Shown here one piece after another: positions 8,351 to 18,223 of a DNA stretch of 64,000 bases; position 1 is the stretch's first letter, and every line of letters begins with the position of its first letter. The translations under genes were made by a program, and so were the position numbers. The stretch covers positions 1-64,000 of the forward strand of contig JANQSS010000004.1 of NCBI GenBank assembly GCA_028279185.1, written 5' to 3'. Below the pieces are notes generated by a model. That model saw nothing but the letters and a program-made list of their open reading frames with translations, was not told the DNA's origin and ran no database searches. This DNA is from Saprospiraceae bacterium (GTDB lineage Bacteria > Bacteroidota > Bacteroidia > Chitinophagales > Saprospiraceae).

Positions 8351-11020
8351 ATGAAAGCATTACTCCGCTTCTTTTTCCTCCTCATAGGAGGCCTGATATG
8401 CGTCCCTCTTCTCCAGAGTCAAGTTCTCCATTATAGACAAGGTGAGTTGCTTGTAAAATTGAAGCAAGAAAATGACTCTAAGCACTTCTTGGCCAAACTC
8501 AATGCGCGGCGTAATCAATTTCATCTAAACGGCACGAAGCCTGTGGTTCCTGCCATGAATATTCATAAGTTTAGCTTCGATTTTAATAGCATTGATGAAA
8601 CTCAAATGATCGATTATATCGCCTCTCATCCGGAGGTTGAGACTGTTCAATTCAACCATTTGATTAAAAAGCGTCAAACAACTCCAGATGACCCTCGATT
8701 CGATGATCAATGGCAATATATTAATACGGGTCAACTACCTAATGGGGTGATAAATGCAGACCTTGATATCGAGTGGGCTTGGGACGTTACGACTGGTGGT
8801 GTGACTGCCACCGGTGATACGATCGTAGTTTGTGTAATCGATGATGGATTAAATCCGAATCATCAAGACTTTGGGGACAACCTGTGGACTAATCATGGTG
8901 AGATACCGGGCAACAGCATAGATGACGATGGCAATGGTTATGTCGATGATATCCATGGTTATGACATTTTTGATGATGACGGTGACCCGCTGACAATTTT
9001 AAACTTTGATGACCATGGGACCCCGGTTGCCGGTATAATAGGCGCAAAAGGAAATAATGGATCAGGTGTTGCAGGCATTAACTGGAATGTTAAATTGATG
9101 ATAATAAGAGGGTTTGGTGATGAAGAGGAAGCGTTGGCAGCATACAGCTATCCACTCGAAATGCGTCGGATGTATAACCAGACAAATGGTGCACAAGGCG
9201 CATTCGTGGTAGCGACCAATGCTTCTTGGGGCACGGATCAAGGGCAGCCTGAAGATGCCCCCTTATGGTGCGCTATGTACGATTCACTTGGCCTTCAAGG
9301 TGTTCTTAACTGCGGCGCCACGGCAAATAGAAATTTTGATATCGACGTGGTTGGAGACTTACCCACGGCATGCCCAAGTGATTACCTGCTCAGCGTTACA
9401 AATCTTGATGAATCTGATGAAAAAGTTACCCAGGCTGGATATGGACTGACGACCATCGATCTTGGGGCTTACGGAGAGAATACAGAGACAGTGGCTACTC
9501 CAAATGGTTATGAAGGGTTCGGTGGAACATCAGGTGCCACGCCTCATGTAACCGGTGCGGTAGGGCTGTTGTACGCTTCGCCATGTGTGGAATTGGCTAA
9601 TTTAGCTCGTTCGGATCCGCCAGCTGCAGCTCTTCTTGTTCGTTCGGCTATTACTTCCAGCGTTACGCCAAATGCTAGTCTTGACGGAATAACTGTTACT
9701 GGCGGCCGGCTCAATATTAACAATGCCATGCAGTATCTCCTTGGAACATGCGGCCCTTGTCCAAATCTCGTCGGATTGCAAGCGGACCCCGTTGGTATTG
9801 ATAGTCTGGCTGTGTCCTGGAGTTCAAGTGATTCGGCTGTTCAAGCGCATGTGGAATATCGTGAAGTCGGTATGAATGACTGGAATGTAGAAACCTCCGA
9901 AGCCACATTACATTACCTGACCTTATTACCATGCCAGTCTTATGAAATTCGCGTAAAAGCAATTTGTGCCACCGATACGTCAATGTACTCAAATGTCATT
10001 ACGGTAAAAACCGATGGGTGCTGTGATATTCCGCTGGATATTACGACCACAGATGTAAGTGAAGATAATATTAGCCTGGAATGGAACGGCATCGCAGCTG
10101 CTACCGAATATACAGTCCGCTACCGGAGACAGGGAGTGGCGACCTGGGCGGAAATGATGGTTGTAGGAACGCAATTTAATATAGCAACTGACCCGTGTAA
10201 TATTTATGAAATTCAAATTCAATCCATTTGTGCTGATTCGAGTGGAGATTTTTCTGAAAGCCTACTTGTGAGTGTTCCTGGTTGCGGATTTTGTCTCGAT
10301 TTAGATTATTGTGAGCAACCATCGGGAGATTCTGAGTTCGAATACATTAATTCCTTCACCTTTGGAGAATTTATTAATGCGTCAGGTGATAACGGAGGAA
10401 ATGCGGATTTCACCGCATTGGACATTCCCGTTGCAGAGCGTGAGCGAACATATACTGTACAAGTGGTTCCTGGTGCAAATGGCGTTGACCTTGATGAAAA
10501 CTATATACTCTGGATTGATTTTAATGCCGATGGCGAATTTGAAGAGAGCGAGGAAGTTATTCGAGTCGAGTCCACCGACACACTTGGTATTACCGGAGAA
10601 GTGACGATTCCGGAGGATGCGCGAATAGGTGCGACCCGAATGCGCCTTGGAATGCGGTGGCGTTTATATCCAGATCCTTGTGGTCCAACAGGAATTAGCG
10701 GCGAATTTGAAGATTATTGCATTACGATCGATGAAAACTCCGGTGTGATTACGAATGGACCGGATGATTTTATTTTTGATGTATATCCCAATCCAATGGT
10801 CGATCATTTGATTTTCAGGACGAATGATTTTAGTATAGCTGTTGGTCAAATTTCGATATTTAATGAAGCAGGAAAATTGGTTCGTCAACACGCTATCGAT
10901 CTCACACAAAATGATCAACGTAACCTAGATGTGACTGATTTGTCTGCAGGTTTATATTTCGTGCGATATTTGTCTTCTGACGGGAATTTCACAATTACAA
11001 GGAAATTGGTAAAACTGTAA
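8351..11020 (+). CDS. Secreted subtilisin-like (S8) serine peptidase with FnIII, GEVED and T9SS sorting domains
   Basis: This is an 889-aa multi-domain protein. The signal peptide covers about residues 1-23, and an inhibitor-like propeptide extends to about 110. The S8 catalytic domain (about 115-465) has Asp164 in CVIDDG, His222 in DDHGTPVAG and Ser394 in GGTSGATPHVTG. Two fibronectin type III-like repeats follow (about 475-555 and 560-640). A GEVED-type domain ends near GEFEDYCITI (about 790). The C-terminus has the type A T9SS signal (VYPNP through GLYFVRY and RKLVKL). It is therefore probably exported across the outer membrane by T9SS as a surface or secreted protease. It stands alone. 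Confidence 0.93.
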   Translation: MKALLRFFFLLIGGLICVPLLQSQVLHYRQGELLVKLKQENDSKHFLAKLNARRNQFHLNGTKPVVPAMNIHKFSFDFNSIDETQMIDYIASHPEVETVQFNHLIKKRQTTPDDPRFDDQWQYINTGQLPNGVINADLDIEWAWDVTTGGVTATGDTIVVCVIDDGLNPNHQDFGDNLWTNHGEIPGNSIDDDGNGYVDDIHGYDIFDDDGDPLTILNFDDHGTPVAGIIGAKGNNGSGVAGINWNVKLMIIRGFGDEEEALAAYSYPLEMRRMYNQTNGAQGAFVVATNASWGTDQGQPEDAPLWCAMYDSLGLQGVLNCGATANRNFDIDVVGDLPTACPSDYLLSVTNLDESDEKVTQAGYGLTTIDLGAYGENTETVATPNGYEGFGGTSGATPHVTGAVGLLYASPCVELANLARSDPPAAALLVRSAITSSVTPNASLDGITVTGGRLNINNAMQYLLGTCGPCPNLVGLQADPVGIDSLAVSWSSSDSAVQAHVEYREVGMNDWNVETSEATLHYLTLLPCQSYEIRVKAICATDTSMYSNVITVKTDGCCDIPLDITTTDVSEDNISLEWNGIAAATEYTVRYRRQGVATWAEMMVVGTQFNIATDPCNIYEIQIQSICADSSGDFSESLLVSVPGCGFCLDLDYCEQPSGDSEFEYINSFTFGEFINASGDNGGNADFTALDIPVAERERTYTVQVVPGANGVDLDENYILWIDFNADGEFEESEEVIRVESTDTLGITGEVTIPEDARIGATRMRLGMRWRLYPDPCGPTGISGEFEDYCITIDENSGVITNGPDDFIFDVYPNPMVDHLIFRTNDFSIAVGQISIFNEAGKLVRQHAIDLTQNDQRNLDVTDLSAGLYFVRYLSSDGNFTITRKLVKL

Positions 11021-11168
11021 AGCCTGTCAATTTTAATCTCTTAGTTTTCCTACCTTATCCTTTTTTGTTGATTAAGATGGTTCACATCTCATTGTCTTTG
11101 TGCAACAATTCATTTGTTTAATGCAATCCGATGTTCGATTGGCTAAGCCCTATCATGCATGGAATTAT

Positions 11169-11176
11169 TAATTTTG
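11169..11176 (+). promoter_or_regulatory. Candidate -7 promoter element of rlmN
   Basis: TAATTTTG fits TAnnTTTG and lies 10 nt before the ATG at 11187, implying a very short leader. No matching -33 element is obvious. Confidence 0.3.
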
Positions 11177-11186
11177 TCTTGGAATA

Positions 11187-12227
11187 ATGAAACGACTGAA
11201 AGATATACGAACGCTTAATAAGGAAGCTTTGGTAGCTGCTGTCAAGGCAGCCAATCAGTCTTCCTACAGAGCAAACCAAATCGAGGAATGGATGTGGCAA
11301 AAAGGTGTTCAGTCATTTGATGATATGACCAACTTGCCTAAGTCTTTCAGGGATTTAATGAAACGTGATTTTGCATTCTATCCGCCCAAAATTGACACCG
11401 TGCAAAGAAGTAGTGATGGAACGATAAAAATGCGTTTTACTTTATATGACGATTACCGAATTGAAAGCGTATTAATTCCAGTTGAACGAGATGATCGATA
11501 TACAGTATGTGTGTCGTCGCAGGCAGGCTGTAGTTTAAATTGTTCTTTCTGTGCAACAGGAAAAATGGGCCTTTTGCGTCAATTAACTACTGCCGAGATT
11601 GTGGATCAGGTTAGAGGTGTTCAGGCAATATGTCGGGAAACCTATGGAAGGAATATTACCAACGTGGTGTATATGGGAATGGGTGAACCATTATTAAATT
11701 ATCGGCAGGTGCATGAAAGCATTTTCCGATTAACTAATGAAATTGGTTTGGGCATGTCTGCCAAGCGGATCACCATAAGTACGGCCGGTATAGCAAAGAT
11801 GATTCGAAAACTAGCAGACGATGGAATTCGTGTCAATTTGGCCTTGTCGTTGCATGCAGCCAATGATGAAAAACGGAATAAGATAATGCCGATCAATGAG
11901 ACTAATAATTTAAGTACTTTGATGGATGCAATAAAATATTTTTATACGCAAACGCGAAATCGTATATCATATGAGTATATAGCCTTACGCGATTTTAATG
12001 ATGACATTAACGATGCTAAAGAGTTGGTCAAATTGTGTAAATACTTCCCTGTTCGTGTAAATATTATTGAATACAATCCTATAGGTGATGGGCTTTTCGC
12101 GGCTTCTCAAGAAGATAAATTAGATCGTTTTATGGCGTATTTAGCTAAAAATGATGTCGTAGCCACATTGCGTCGAAGTAGAGGCAAAGATATCGACGCC
12201 GCATGCGGACAGCTAGCGAATAATTGA
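11187..12227 (+). CDS. rlmN: 23S rRNA (adenine-2503-C2)/tRNA methyltransferase RlmN
   Basis: This is a 346-aa radical-SAM enzyme that methylates C2 of A2503 in 23S rRNA and A37 in some tRNAs. The radical-SAM cluster motif is C115-S-L-N-C119-S-F-C122. The GMGEPLLNY segment binds SAM, and Cys340 in AACGQL is the mechanistic cysteine near the C-terminus. The length is normal and all key residues are present. It converges with rsmA, another rRNA methyltransferase. Confidence 0.96.
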   Translation: MKRLKDIRTLNKEALVAAVKAANQSSYRANQIEEWMWQKGVQSFDDMTNLPKSFRDLMKRDFAFYPPKIDTVQRSSDGTIKMRFTLYDDYRIESVLIPVERDDRYTVCVSSQAGCSLNCSFCATGKMGLLRQLTTAEIVDQVRGVQAICRETYGRNITNVVYMGMGEPLLNYRQVHESIFRLTNEIGLGMSAKRITISTAGIAKMIRKLADDGIRVNLALSLHAANDEKRNKIMPINETNNLSTLMDAIKYFYTQTRNRISYEYIALRDFNDDINDAKELVKLCKYFPVRVNIIEYNPIGDGLFAASQEDKLDRFMAYLAKNDVVATLRRSRGKDIDAACGQLANN

Positions 12228-12309
12228 TGATATGATGAGCAAAATGTTTATGTTCTACGCTTTATACGTGGTCAGCGTCGTATCCCTTACTGCATAGAGC
12301 GTGCGACGA

Positions 12310-13071
12310 TTATTTAGCCATTTGCACGAGTTCGATAAAGTCTTCGACACTCAATTGTTCTGGGCGTTCTTGAAAAAATTTATGACTTTTAATTGTTTCT
12401 TTAGAAAACATGTGCCCAATCGTGTTTCGCATTTTTTTTCGTCTTTGCCCAAATGCGAGTTTTACTAGTGTTCTATATTTTTTGTAATCGACTTTTGGAA
12501 AATGTTCTTTTCGATTAAGGCGTATCACTGTGGATTTCACTTTTGGCGGTGGGTTAAAGGCGCCTGGGTCTAAATTAAATATGCGTTCGCCGGTATAGAA
12601 AAGTTGAACGAGGGCAGAGATTACGCCATATGTTTTTGAACCCGGTTCGGCGATTAGGCGGTCAGCCAATTCTTTTTGGAACATCCCAATTAGTGCCGGA
12701 CATTGTGCTCGATATTCAATTAATTTAAAAATAATTTGACTTGATATATTGTATGGAAAATTTCCAATAATAATAAATTCATCATCACCACACTGTTCAT
12801 TTAACTCTAGTTTTAGAAAATTTGCATGCACAATCTTTAGATTGGGGTATTGTCCATAGTGATTAAACAAAAAAGGCAGAAGGTGCTTGTCGGCTTCTAC
12901 GGCGATCAATCGTTTGGAATGTGGAAGTAAGTGTTTTGTTAGCGCACCCATTCCCGGGCCTACTTCCACAATTTGTTCAATATTGGGGTGGTCCACTAAC
13001 AAGTCAGCTATACGTTCCGCAGCACCAGGCTCGATGAGAAAATGTTGACCGTATGACTTTCGTGCCTTCAT
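12310..13071 (-). CDS. rsmA: 16S rRNA (adenine1518/1519-N6) dimethyltransferase
   Basis: This is a 253-aa KsgA/RsmA enzyme that dimethylates two adjacent adenines in helix 45 of 16S rRNA late in 30S assembly. The SAM-binding motif I is VEVGPGMGALTKHLL (about residues 35-49), and the catalytic NFPYNISS motif is at about 103-110. The C-terminal helical domain carries FGQRRKKMRNT. It starts 77 nt from, and divergent to, pdxA, so the promoters share that gap; ksgA and pdxA neighbour each other in many bacteria. Confidence 0.96.
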   Translation of the reverse strand: MKARKSYGQHFLIEPGAAERIADLLVDHPNIEQIVEVGPGMGALTKHLLPHSKRLIAVEADKHLLPFLFNHYGQYPNLKIVHANFLKLELNEQCGDDEFIIIGNFPYNISSQIIFKLIEYRAQCPALIGMFQKELADRLIAEPGSKTYGVISALVQLFYTGERIFNLDPGAFNPPPKVKSTVIRLNRKEHFPKVDYKKYRTLVKLAFGQRRKKMRNTIGHMFSKETIKSHKFFQERPEQLSVEDFIELVQMAK

Positions 13072-13147
13072 CAGAGAATTATTGCGTGCAAATTTGCTTA
13101 ATTTGCGCCCATTCTTCGGTGTTAAGCTAAACTATTTTCACAACTCT

Positions 13148-14206
13148 ATGAATAACAAACTTAGAATAGGCATTACAGTAGGTGATTTGAATGGTGTAGG
13201 ACTTGAAGTTGTGCTCAAAGCTTTAAAAAATCCTGCTATATTAAATCATTTCATTCCGATTATATATGCATCGGGAAAGGTGGTTTCTTATCACAAGAAC
13301 ATATTACCCGACACACATTTTCAGTTTCAAAATTTACGTTCCGCAGAGCGACCGTCCTATGATAAAATAAATATCGTCAATTGCTGGCAGGACTCCATTA
13401 ACTTAAACTTGGGTCAGTCGGATAGTAGTATTAGCAAATACGCGATCATCTCGCTGAAGCAAGCAGTACACGATCATAAACAAGGCTTGATTGACTGTAT
13501 TGTAACAGCGCCCATTGATAAAAATAATATGAAAGCGGCTGGCTTTGAGTATCCAGGTCATACGGAATACTTCGGCGATGAATATCAAGGAGATCCCTTG
13601 ATGATCATGGCAACAGACAAACTGAGGGTATCCATTGTGACAGGTCATATCCCATTGGCCGAAGTGGCAGCGGCAATCTCTAAAGCCGCGATTGAGAAGA
13701 AATTACATCAATTTGGTAATGCCCTTGTTCAAGATTTTGGTATTCAGCGACCTACAATCGCCGTATTGGGCTTAAACCCTCATGCAGGTGACAATGGCGT
13801 CCTTGGTCATGAAGAAGAAGAGGTGATACGGCCTGTTGTCATTGAAGCGAAGAAGAAAGGTATCCTGGCTATGGGACCATTCTCGCCGGACGGCTTTTTC
13901 GCGTCTGGAAATTATGCAAAGTATGATGGTGTATTGGCCATGTACCACGATCAAGGGCTCATTCCTTTCAAAACTCTGGCTGAAGGAAGAGGTGTAAACG
14001 TCACGGCTGGATTAGATCTTGTTCGTACCTCGCCCGATCACGGGACCGCTTTTAACATTGCTGGGAATGGTGATGCACGACATCATTCATTCTTGCAAGC
14101 GTTGTATATGGCGAAGGATATTTACGAAAATCGAGATTTGCACAAGTCGCTCATTTCTAACGTATTAGAAAAAACGCCAAAGCCATCAGAAGGAAATAAT
14201 GCGTAG
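13148..14206 (+). CDS. pdxA: 4-hydroxythreonine-4-phosphate dehydrogenase
   Basis: This 352-aa enzyme oxidises 4-phosphohydroxy-L-threonine in the DXP-dependent route to pyridoxal phosphate. The start MNNKLRIGITVGDLNGVG matches the family N-terminus, so the ATG at 13148 is preferred over an in-frame extension to 13082. TAPIDK, the metal-binding PGHTEY segment and YHDQGLIPFK are all present, as is the C-terminal TSPDHGTAF. Divergent from rsmA. Confidence 0.95.
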   Translation: MNNKLRIGITVGDLNGVGLEVVLKALKNPAILNHFIPIIYASGKVVSYHKNILPDTHFQFQNLRSAERPSYDKINIVNCWQDSINLNLGQSDSSISKYAIISLKQAVHDHKQGLIDCIVTAPIDKNNMKAAGFEYPGHTEYFGDEYQGDPLMIMATDKLRVSIVTGHIPLAEVAAAISKAAIEKKLHQFGNALVQDFGIQRPTIAVLGLNPHAGDNGVLGHEEEEVIRPVVIEAKKKGILAMGPFSPDGFFASGNYAKYDGVLAMYHDQGLIPFKTLAEGRGVNVTAGLDLVRTSPDHGTAFNIAGNGDARHHSFLQALYMAKDIYENRDLHKSLISNVLEKTPKPSEGNNA

Positions 14207-14304
14207 GTTCAAAGCATTACCGTAATCATCAGATTGGTTTACTGGTCTTCCGACAGCCCTGGCAGTGCATCTTTATTAATACCAAATATACACAAATAGT
14301 TCAG

Positions 14305-14369
14305 AGGCCTTGTGGCTGTAGTCTTTAGCAGGTGTGAATTACCTCGAGACGAGGAACAACCACTGGCCT
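14305..14369 (+). other. Possible structured RNA or hairpin in the pdxA convergent gap
   Basis: AGGCC at 14305-14309 and GGCCT at 14365-14369 pair, as do GTGG (14312-14315) and CCAC (14360-14363). Inside are two alternative, mutually exclusive helices: AGGT/ACCT (14330-14344) and CCTCG-AGA-CGAGG (14342-14354). It sits between convergent genes. No tRNA consensus is present. It may only be a shared terminator structure, although no T-tract follows. Confidence 0.25.
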
Positions 14370-14397
14370 TATTAATGAAGAAGGTATTTCTCTATTA

Positions 14398-15084
14398 TTA
14401 TTCTTCCTTCTCTTTTTCTTCGCCAGCTGGGTCGCCTTTATCACGGCACAGACTTAGAAAGTAGTCATTTGCTTCTTTGCCCCAATCGGGGTGAATCTCA
14501 GAGGCAGCCTCGAAGGATTCAAATTTTTCCTTAGCCATTTTAAATAAAGGTTCCGCATTCGACTTTCCGCCCCCAAAAGCCTCAGGTGTAAAGAAAATAT
14601 TTTGAGCCTTTAAATAGAGTGGGCGCGGATTTGAGGGATCGGCCTCCATAGCCTGATCAAAAGCCGTATAAGCCATTGGGCTATATTTAGCACCATTTGC
14701 CATTGGATTAATCCAAATGTGGGCTAGATACAAATAGCCTTGAGCGGTGATAACCTCTGAATTATCACCTGCCAATTCTTGTGCCTTTTCAAGCGTTTTT
14801 TTTGCCTGTTCGACATAGTCCTGAACTTTTCCGCCACCGGCTTGCATATCCTTGGAGGCCATCGTTATGTAGCCAATAGTTGAGTAATAAGAAGGTAGCC
14901 ATTCTTCTTTTTCAACATTCGCAATACGCTCCAGCGTATTTATAGCACTTTGGATTTCATCCATAGATGCATTGTAATTTATTTTAGAAATGGTCTCAGT
15001 CATCATATTATTGTATTGCTCTTTTTGGGCGAAGGCAATACTTACAATGAAAATGAAGCTAAAAAACAGTGAGTATTTTTTCAT
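14398..15084 (-). CDS. Secreted TPR-like protein of unknown function
   Basis: This is a 228-aa protein with a clear signal peptide (about 1-20, ending AFAQ). The rest is helical with TPR-like periodicity, for example a segment ending AMEADPSNPRPLYLKAQN near residue 150. The tail is acidic and lysine-rich (EEKEKEE). I recognise no catalytic motif. It lies 110 nt upstream of nothing co-directional except the TonB receptor gene further upstream (17368), so it could be a poorly coupled companion of that gene. The role is unknown; a periplasmic scaffold is the simplest guess. Confidence 0.7.
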   Translation of the reverse strand: MKKYSLFFSFIFIVSIAFAQKEQYNNMMTETISKINYNASMDEIQSAINTLERIANVEKEEWLPSYYSTIGYITMASKDMQAGGGKVQDYVEQAKKTLEKAQELAGDNSEVITAQGYLYLAHIWINPMANGAKYSPMAYTAFDQAMEADPSNPRPLYLKAQNIFFTPEAFGGGKSNAEPLFKMAKEKFESFEAASEIHPDWGKEANDYFLSLCRDKGDPAGEEKEKEE

Positions 15085-15193
15085 CTTAAACTATTTGTGA
15101 TTTGTGAGTATGATTTTATTCTAAAAGGTTATTCCAATATACAGATATTTAGAATCAATTATTGATTCATATAGTTCCATTTTTCACCAATTT

Positions 15194-17368
15194 CTAATCA
15201 GGTTTCACCTGCTCATCCTTATTAAATGTTTGTCCGATTGAAACAAACATTCCGATGAAAAAGAAGCGCTTCGCGTCGGGCTTAACCGCAAAAGATGCAA
15301 ATTGTCCATTTTGATCAGGCATAGGAGCAAATCGATAGCCAAACGTATTGTCAAAGCCTGGAATATTCGATACGGATAGAAAAACGACCGTAAAATTACC
15401 CTTTATATTCGTTAGATAGCTCGCATTCATGCTTAGGTCTTGAAATGACTTAGTACGCTCCTGATTGAATCCTGGTAAATTTGGATCATTATATGGACGG
15501 CCGCTTCCATAAGAATAAGATGCGTTTAGCGATGTTGTAATATCCTTTAACCAATACTTGAATACGAATGATGCATTATGCGATGAGGCAAAGTGTGGAG
15601 TTGCCTCTTTGGGAAAATCGAGATAATCGCGTTCGGTATCCAGGTAAGAATATGATATCCAGTAGTCCCCATAAGTCAAGGTTTTTCGATCTCGGAAGAA
15701 TAAATCTATACCTTTTGCAAAGCCTTTGCCCGAATTCGTGCTCAGCCATTGTTGGTTCGTAGGGTGCTTGATTAAGTCGTCGTATTCCTTGTAATAGCCC
15801 TCAATACGAAATATTCGACTATCCTTGCTATGTTGAAAATTAGCAATGTAATGCGTTGAATTTTCAAACCCAACATTATCGTTAAATTTCAATAAGTCAT
15901 TTACAGGTGTCTGATAGAATTTTCCATAAGCAACCGAAAATTGACTTTTTGGACCAGTTTTGTATGCAATGGAAACACGAGGAGCCGCATTCCAGTCATC
16001 TAATATTCCTGATCGCTCGAGTCGACCACCAATTTTAGCGGCAAACCGTCTACTGAAATATATATCTGACTCAATAAATCCTGCCGAATAGTTTTCGATT
16101 AATCTCGAATCAAATTCATTTTGCTGTTGATCCTTAAAACTTTCATCAAAATCATTATTAATATGTTCTGCTCCGAATCTTAAGGTAATTCTATCACTGA
16201 CGAAATTTGTGAGTGCAATTTTGCCTTGTGTTGTGACTTCAGTCGTTGCAACTGAAAACAGTTCGTCGACCTCCTGATTGTCAGTCGAAAAACCTATACC
16301 GGCTAATAATGACCATTTTTCTCCAAGTGCTTCACGAAATGTAGAATTAAGATAGAGGTTTTCATTGTTTAATGATAGTGCATTCGTATTTCCAATATCG
16401 ACGAGATCAGCATATTGAAACTCCAACCAACTATTTGAGTATGTTCCATGTAATTTAAACATGCCCGTTTCGGATGTCTTGTGGCGAAATACGGCTTGGC
16501 CGGTAACACTTTGGAAGGGCTTTTCCCATTCACGCTCCTGTGGAACGAGTTCGATGTATGGTCCTAAATTTATGTAATTCGCATCCACAGAAAGAGATGT
16601 ATTTTCTGTGGCATGCGTATGAGCAAGTCCACCACCAATCGACATCAGATTGATTGATGTAGTTGTTTCCGTGGCCAAGTCAACACTATTGAGAATCAGC
16701 GCTGATGAAAGTGCTTGTCCATACTCCGCCGAATACCCTCCGGTGCTAAAAAGCGTTCCTTTAAATAAAAAAGGCGAAAATCTCCCTCGAGAAGGTACAT
16801 CGGGTACCGTTCCCGTATATGGATTTTGGACTTTAAGACCATCGATAAAGGTGGCCGTCTCAGATGCAGCACCACCTCGGACAAATAATTGACCCGTTTC
16901 ACCAACGCGTTGCGTTCCCGGAAGCGTATTCAGAGCCCCGGCAATATCAGCGGCCGCTCCCGCCGTAGTAACAATGTCGAGGGAGCTTAACACCACACCT
17001 TTCTTTTCGTCACTTGCCTCAAACGCTCCTGCAGTAATTATAATTTCCTTTAAGTTGGCCGCTGTCGGCTGCAATTTGACAGCCAGAGCTATTGGTTTGC
17101 CACCCAATCTAACATCTGCTTCATAATCCTTAAACCCGATGTACGTGACTATAATTTTTTGGTCACCGGTTGCTGTTGTACTAAATGTGAATTTGCCATC
17201 TGTATCTGTGGAAGTACCGTCATATGTGCCTTGGACATAAACGTTGGCGCCGACTGCAAGGTCCCCCAAGTCATCCTCAACCACACCGGAGATTTCCGTC
17301 TGACACAGGAGAGACCTGTTAGAAAGAAGAAGAGTCAACAGTAAAATAGTGTATAGATACTTCCCCAT
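15194..17368 (-). CDS. TonB-dependent outer-membrane receptor with carboxypeptidase-like N-terminal domain
   Basis: This is a protein of about 724 aa. After a signal peptide (ending LLCQ) comes a carboxypeptidase-regulatory-like beta domain (about 25-105, TDTDGKFTFSTTATGDQ). A TonB plug follows with GALNTLPGTQRVGETGQLFVRGG, and the remainder is a beta-barrel ending near the C-terminus. It imports or binds an unidentified ligand at the outer membrane, energised by TonB. No SusD partner is adjacent, so a glycan-uptake pairing is not supported. The ATG at 17368 gives a clean signal peptide; the longer frame to 17398 does not. Confidence 0.9.
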   Translation of the reverse strand: MGKYLYTILLLTLLLSNRSLLCQTEISGVVEDDLGDLAVGANVYVQGTYDGTSTDTDGKFTFSTTATGDQKIIVTYIGFKDYEADVRLGGKPIALAVKLQPTAANLKEIIITAGAFEASDEKKGVVLSSLDIVTTAGAAADIAGALNTLPGTQRVGETGQLFVRGGAASETATFIDGLKVQNPYTGTVPDVPSRGRFSPFLFKGTLFSTGGYSAEYGQALSSALILNSVDLATETTTSINLMSIGGGLAHTHATENTSLSVDANYINLGPYIELVPQEREWEKPFQSVTGQAVFRHKTSETGMFKLHGTYSNSWLEFQYADLVDIGNTNALSLNNENLYLNSTFREALGEKWSLLAGIGFSTDNQEVDELFSVATTEVTTQGKIALTNFVSDRITLRFGAEHINNDFDESFKDQQQNEFDSRLIENYSAGFIESDIYFSRRFAAKIGGRLERSGILDDWNAAPRVSIAYKTGPKSQFSVAYGKFYQTPVNDLLKFNDNVGFENSTHYIANFQHSKDSRIFRIEGYYKEYDDLIKHPTNQQWLSTNSGKGFAKGIDLFFRDRKTLTYGDYWISYSYLDTERDYLDFPKEATPHFASSHNASFVFKYWLKDITTSLNASYSYGSGRPYNDPNLPGFNQERTKSFQDLSMNASYLTNIKGNFTVVFLSVSNIPGFDNTFGYRFAPMPDQNGQFASFAVKPDAKRFFFIGMFVSIGQTFNKDEQVKPD

Positions 17369-17571
17369 AAAGTGGATATAGATTGAATGACAACTCAAAT
17401 ATGGCTATTTCGTAAAGATCCGAGGACGCTATTTCCGATTAATATAGGTAGAATAACGACAAAAATGATTTTGAAGTTCAGTCTGTAATAAGTGCGACTT
17501 TATCTAAATGAGTTGGACGTAGAAGTAACAAATCAGAACTACCGTTTGAATTCTACCGGACTACTAATGTT

Positions 17572-18192
17572 ATGCAAAATATATACAGAGCTGAATTACT
17601 GGCTGTCGCACTGACTGCGATACTTAAATTTGTTTTTGTGAATTTTTTAGGATGGAAGCTATTTTTCATATTGATGATTATTGCTTGTTGGTGTGTGTAT
17701 GTGTGGCGGCGATCCAGACAAGAAAAAGAGATCTGGGGTCGTTGGGGGCTCAGTAAAAGAAATGCAAAAAAGACAATAATACTATTATTTCCTTATGCCT
17801 TAATTATTGTATTTCTTTTTCTATTATATGCATATTTTAAAAATATTTCGCTATTTAATTGGCATATTATTCCTATATTAATATTGTATCCGATCTGGGG
17901 TCTTATCCAGCAATTTTTGTTAATTGGTTTGGTAGTTGGTAATATGAAACAAATGCCCGCACCGTTTAGCGATAAAATTGTTGTCGTGTGTACGGCAGCC
18001 ATATTATTTGGTCTAATTCATTACCCTTTTCCGTATTTAATGGTTGCGACGACGTTGCTTGCTATTGTCTATGCTCTTTTGTTTATTCGCTACCAAAGTC
18101 TTTGGGCACTAGGTTTGTATCACGGAATACTTGGTGGTCTTTTTTATTTTTATGTGCTTAATCGTGATCCTTGGATAGAAGTATTTGGATGA
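17572..18192 (+). CDS. CPBP-family intramembrane protein with altered catalytic motif
   Basis: This is a 206-aa protein with about six membrane segments. Family motif 2 is seen as FGLIHYPFPY and motif 3 as LYHGILGG, both with the expected histidines. Motif 1, normally EExxxR, reads QQFLLIG (residues near 108), so both glutamates are replaced by glutamine. My recollection is that a QQF-type subgroup of CPBP proteins exists; if so, it may not be a protease. It is followed closely by tgt and the LptF/LptG permease on the same strand, forming a likely operon. Confidence 0.7.
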   Translation: MQNIYRAELLAVALTAILKFVFVNFLGWKLFFILMIIACWCVYVWRRSRQEKEIWGRWGLSKRNAKKTIILLFPYALIIVFLFLLYAYFKNISLFNWHIIPILILYPIWGLIQQFLLIGLVVGNMKQMPAPFSDKIVVVCTAAILFGLIHYPFPYLMVATTLLAIVYALLFIRYQSLWALGLYHGILGGLFYFYVLNRDPWIEVFG

Positions 18193-18223
18193 ATGTTTCA
18201 TACATACGACTATCTTAGCGCTC

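Noticed and set aside
14305-14369. tRNA-like cloverleaf
   Set aside because: There is no GTTC-type T-loop, no usable anticodon stem and no acceptor stem of seven pairs, so I list it only as a possible structure.
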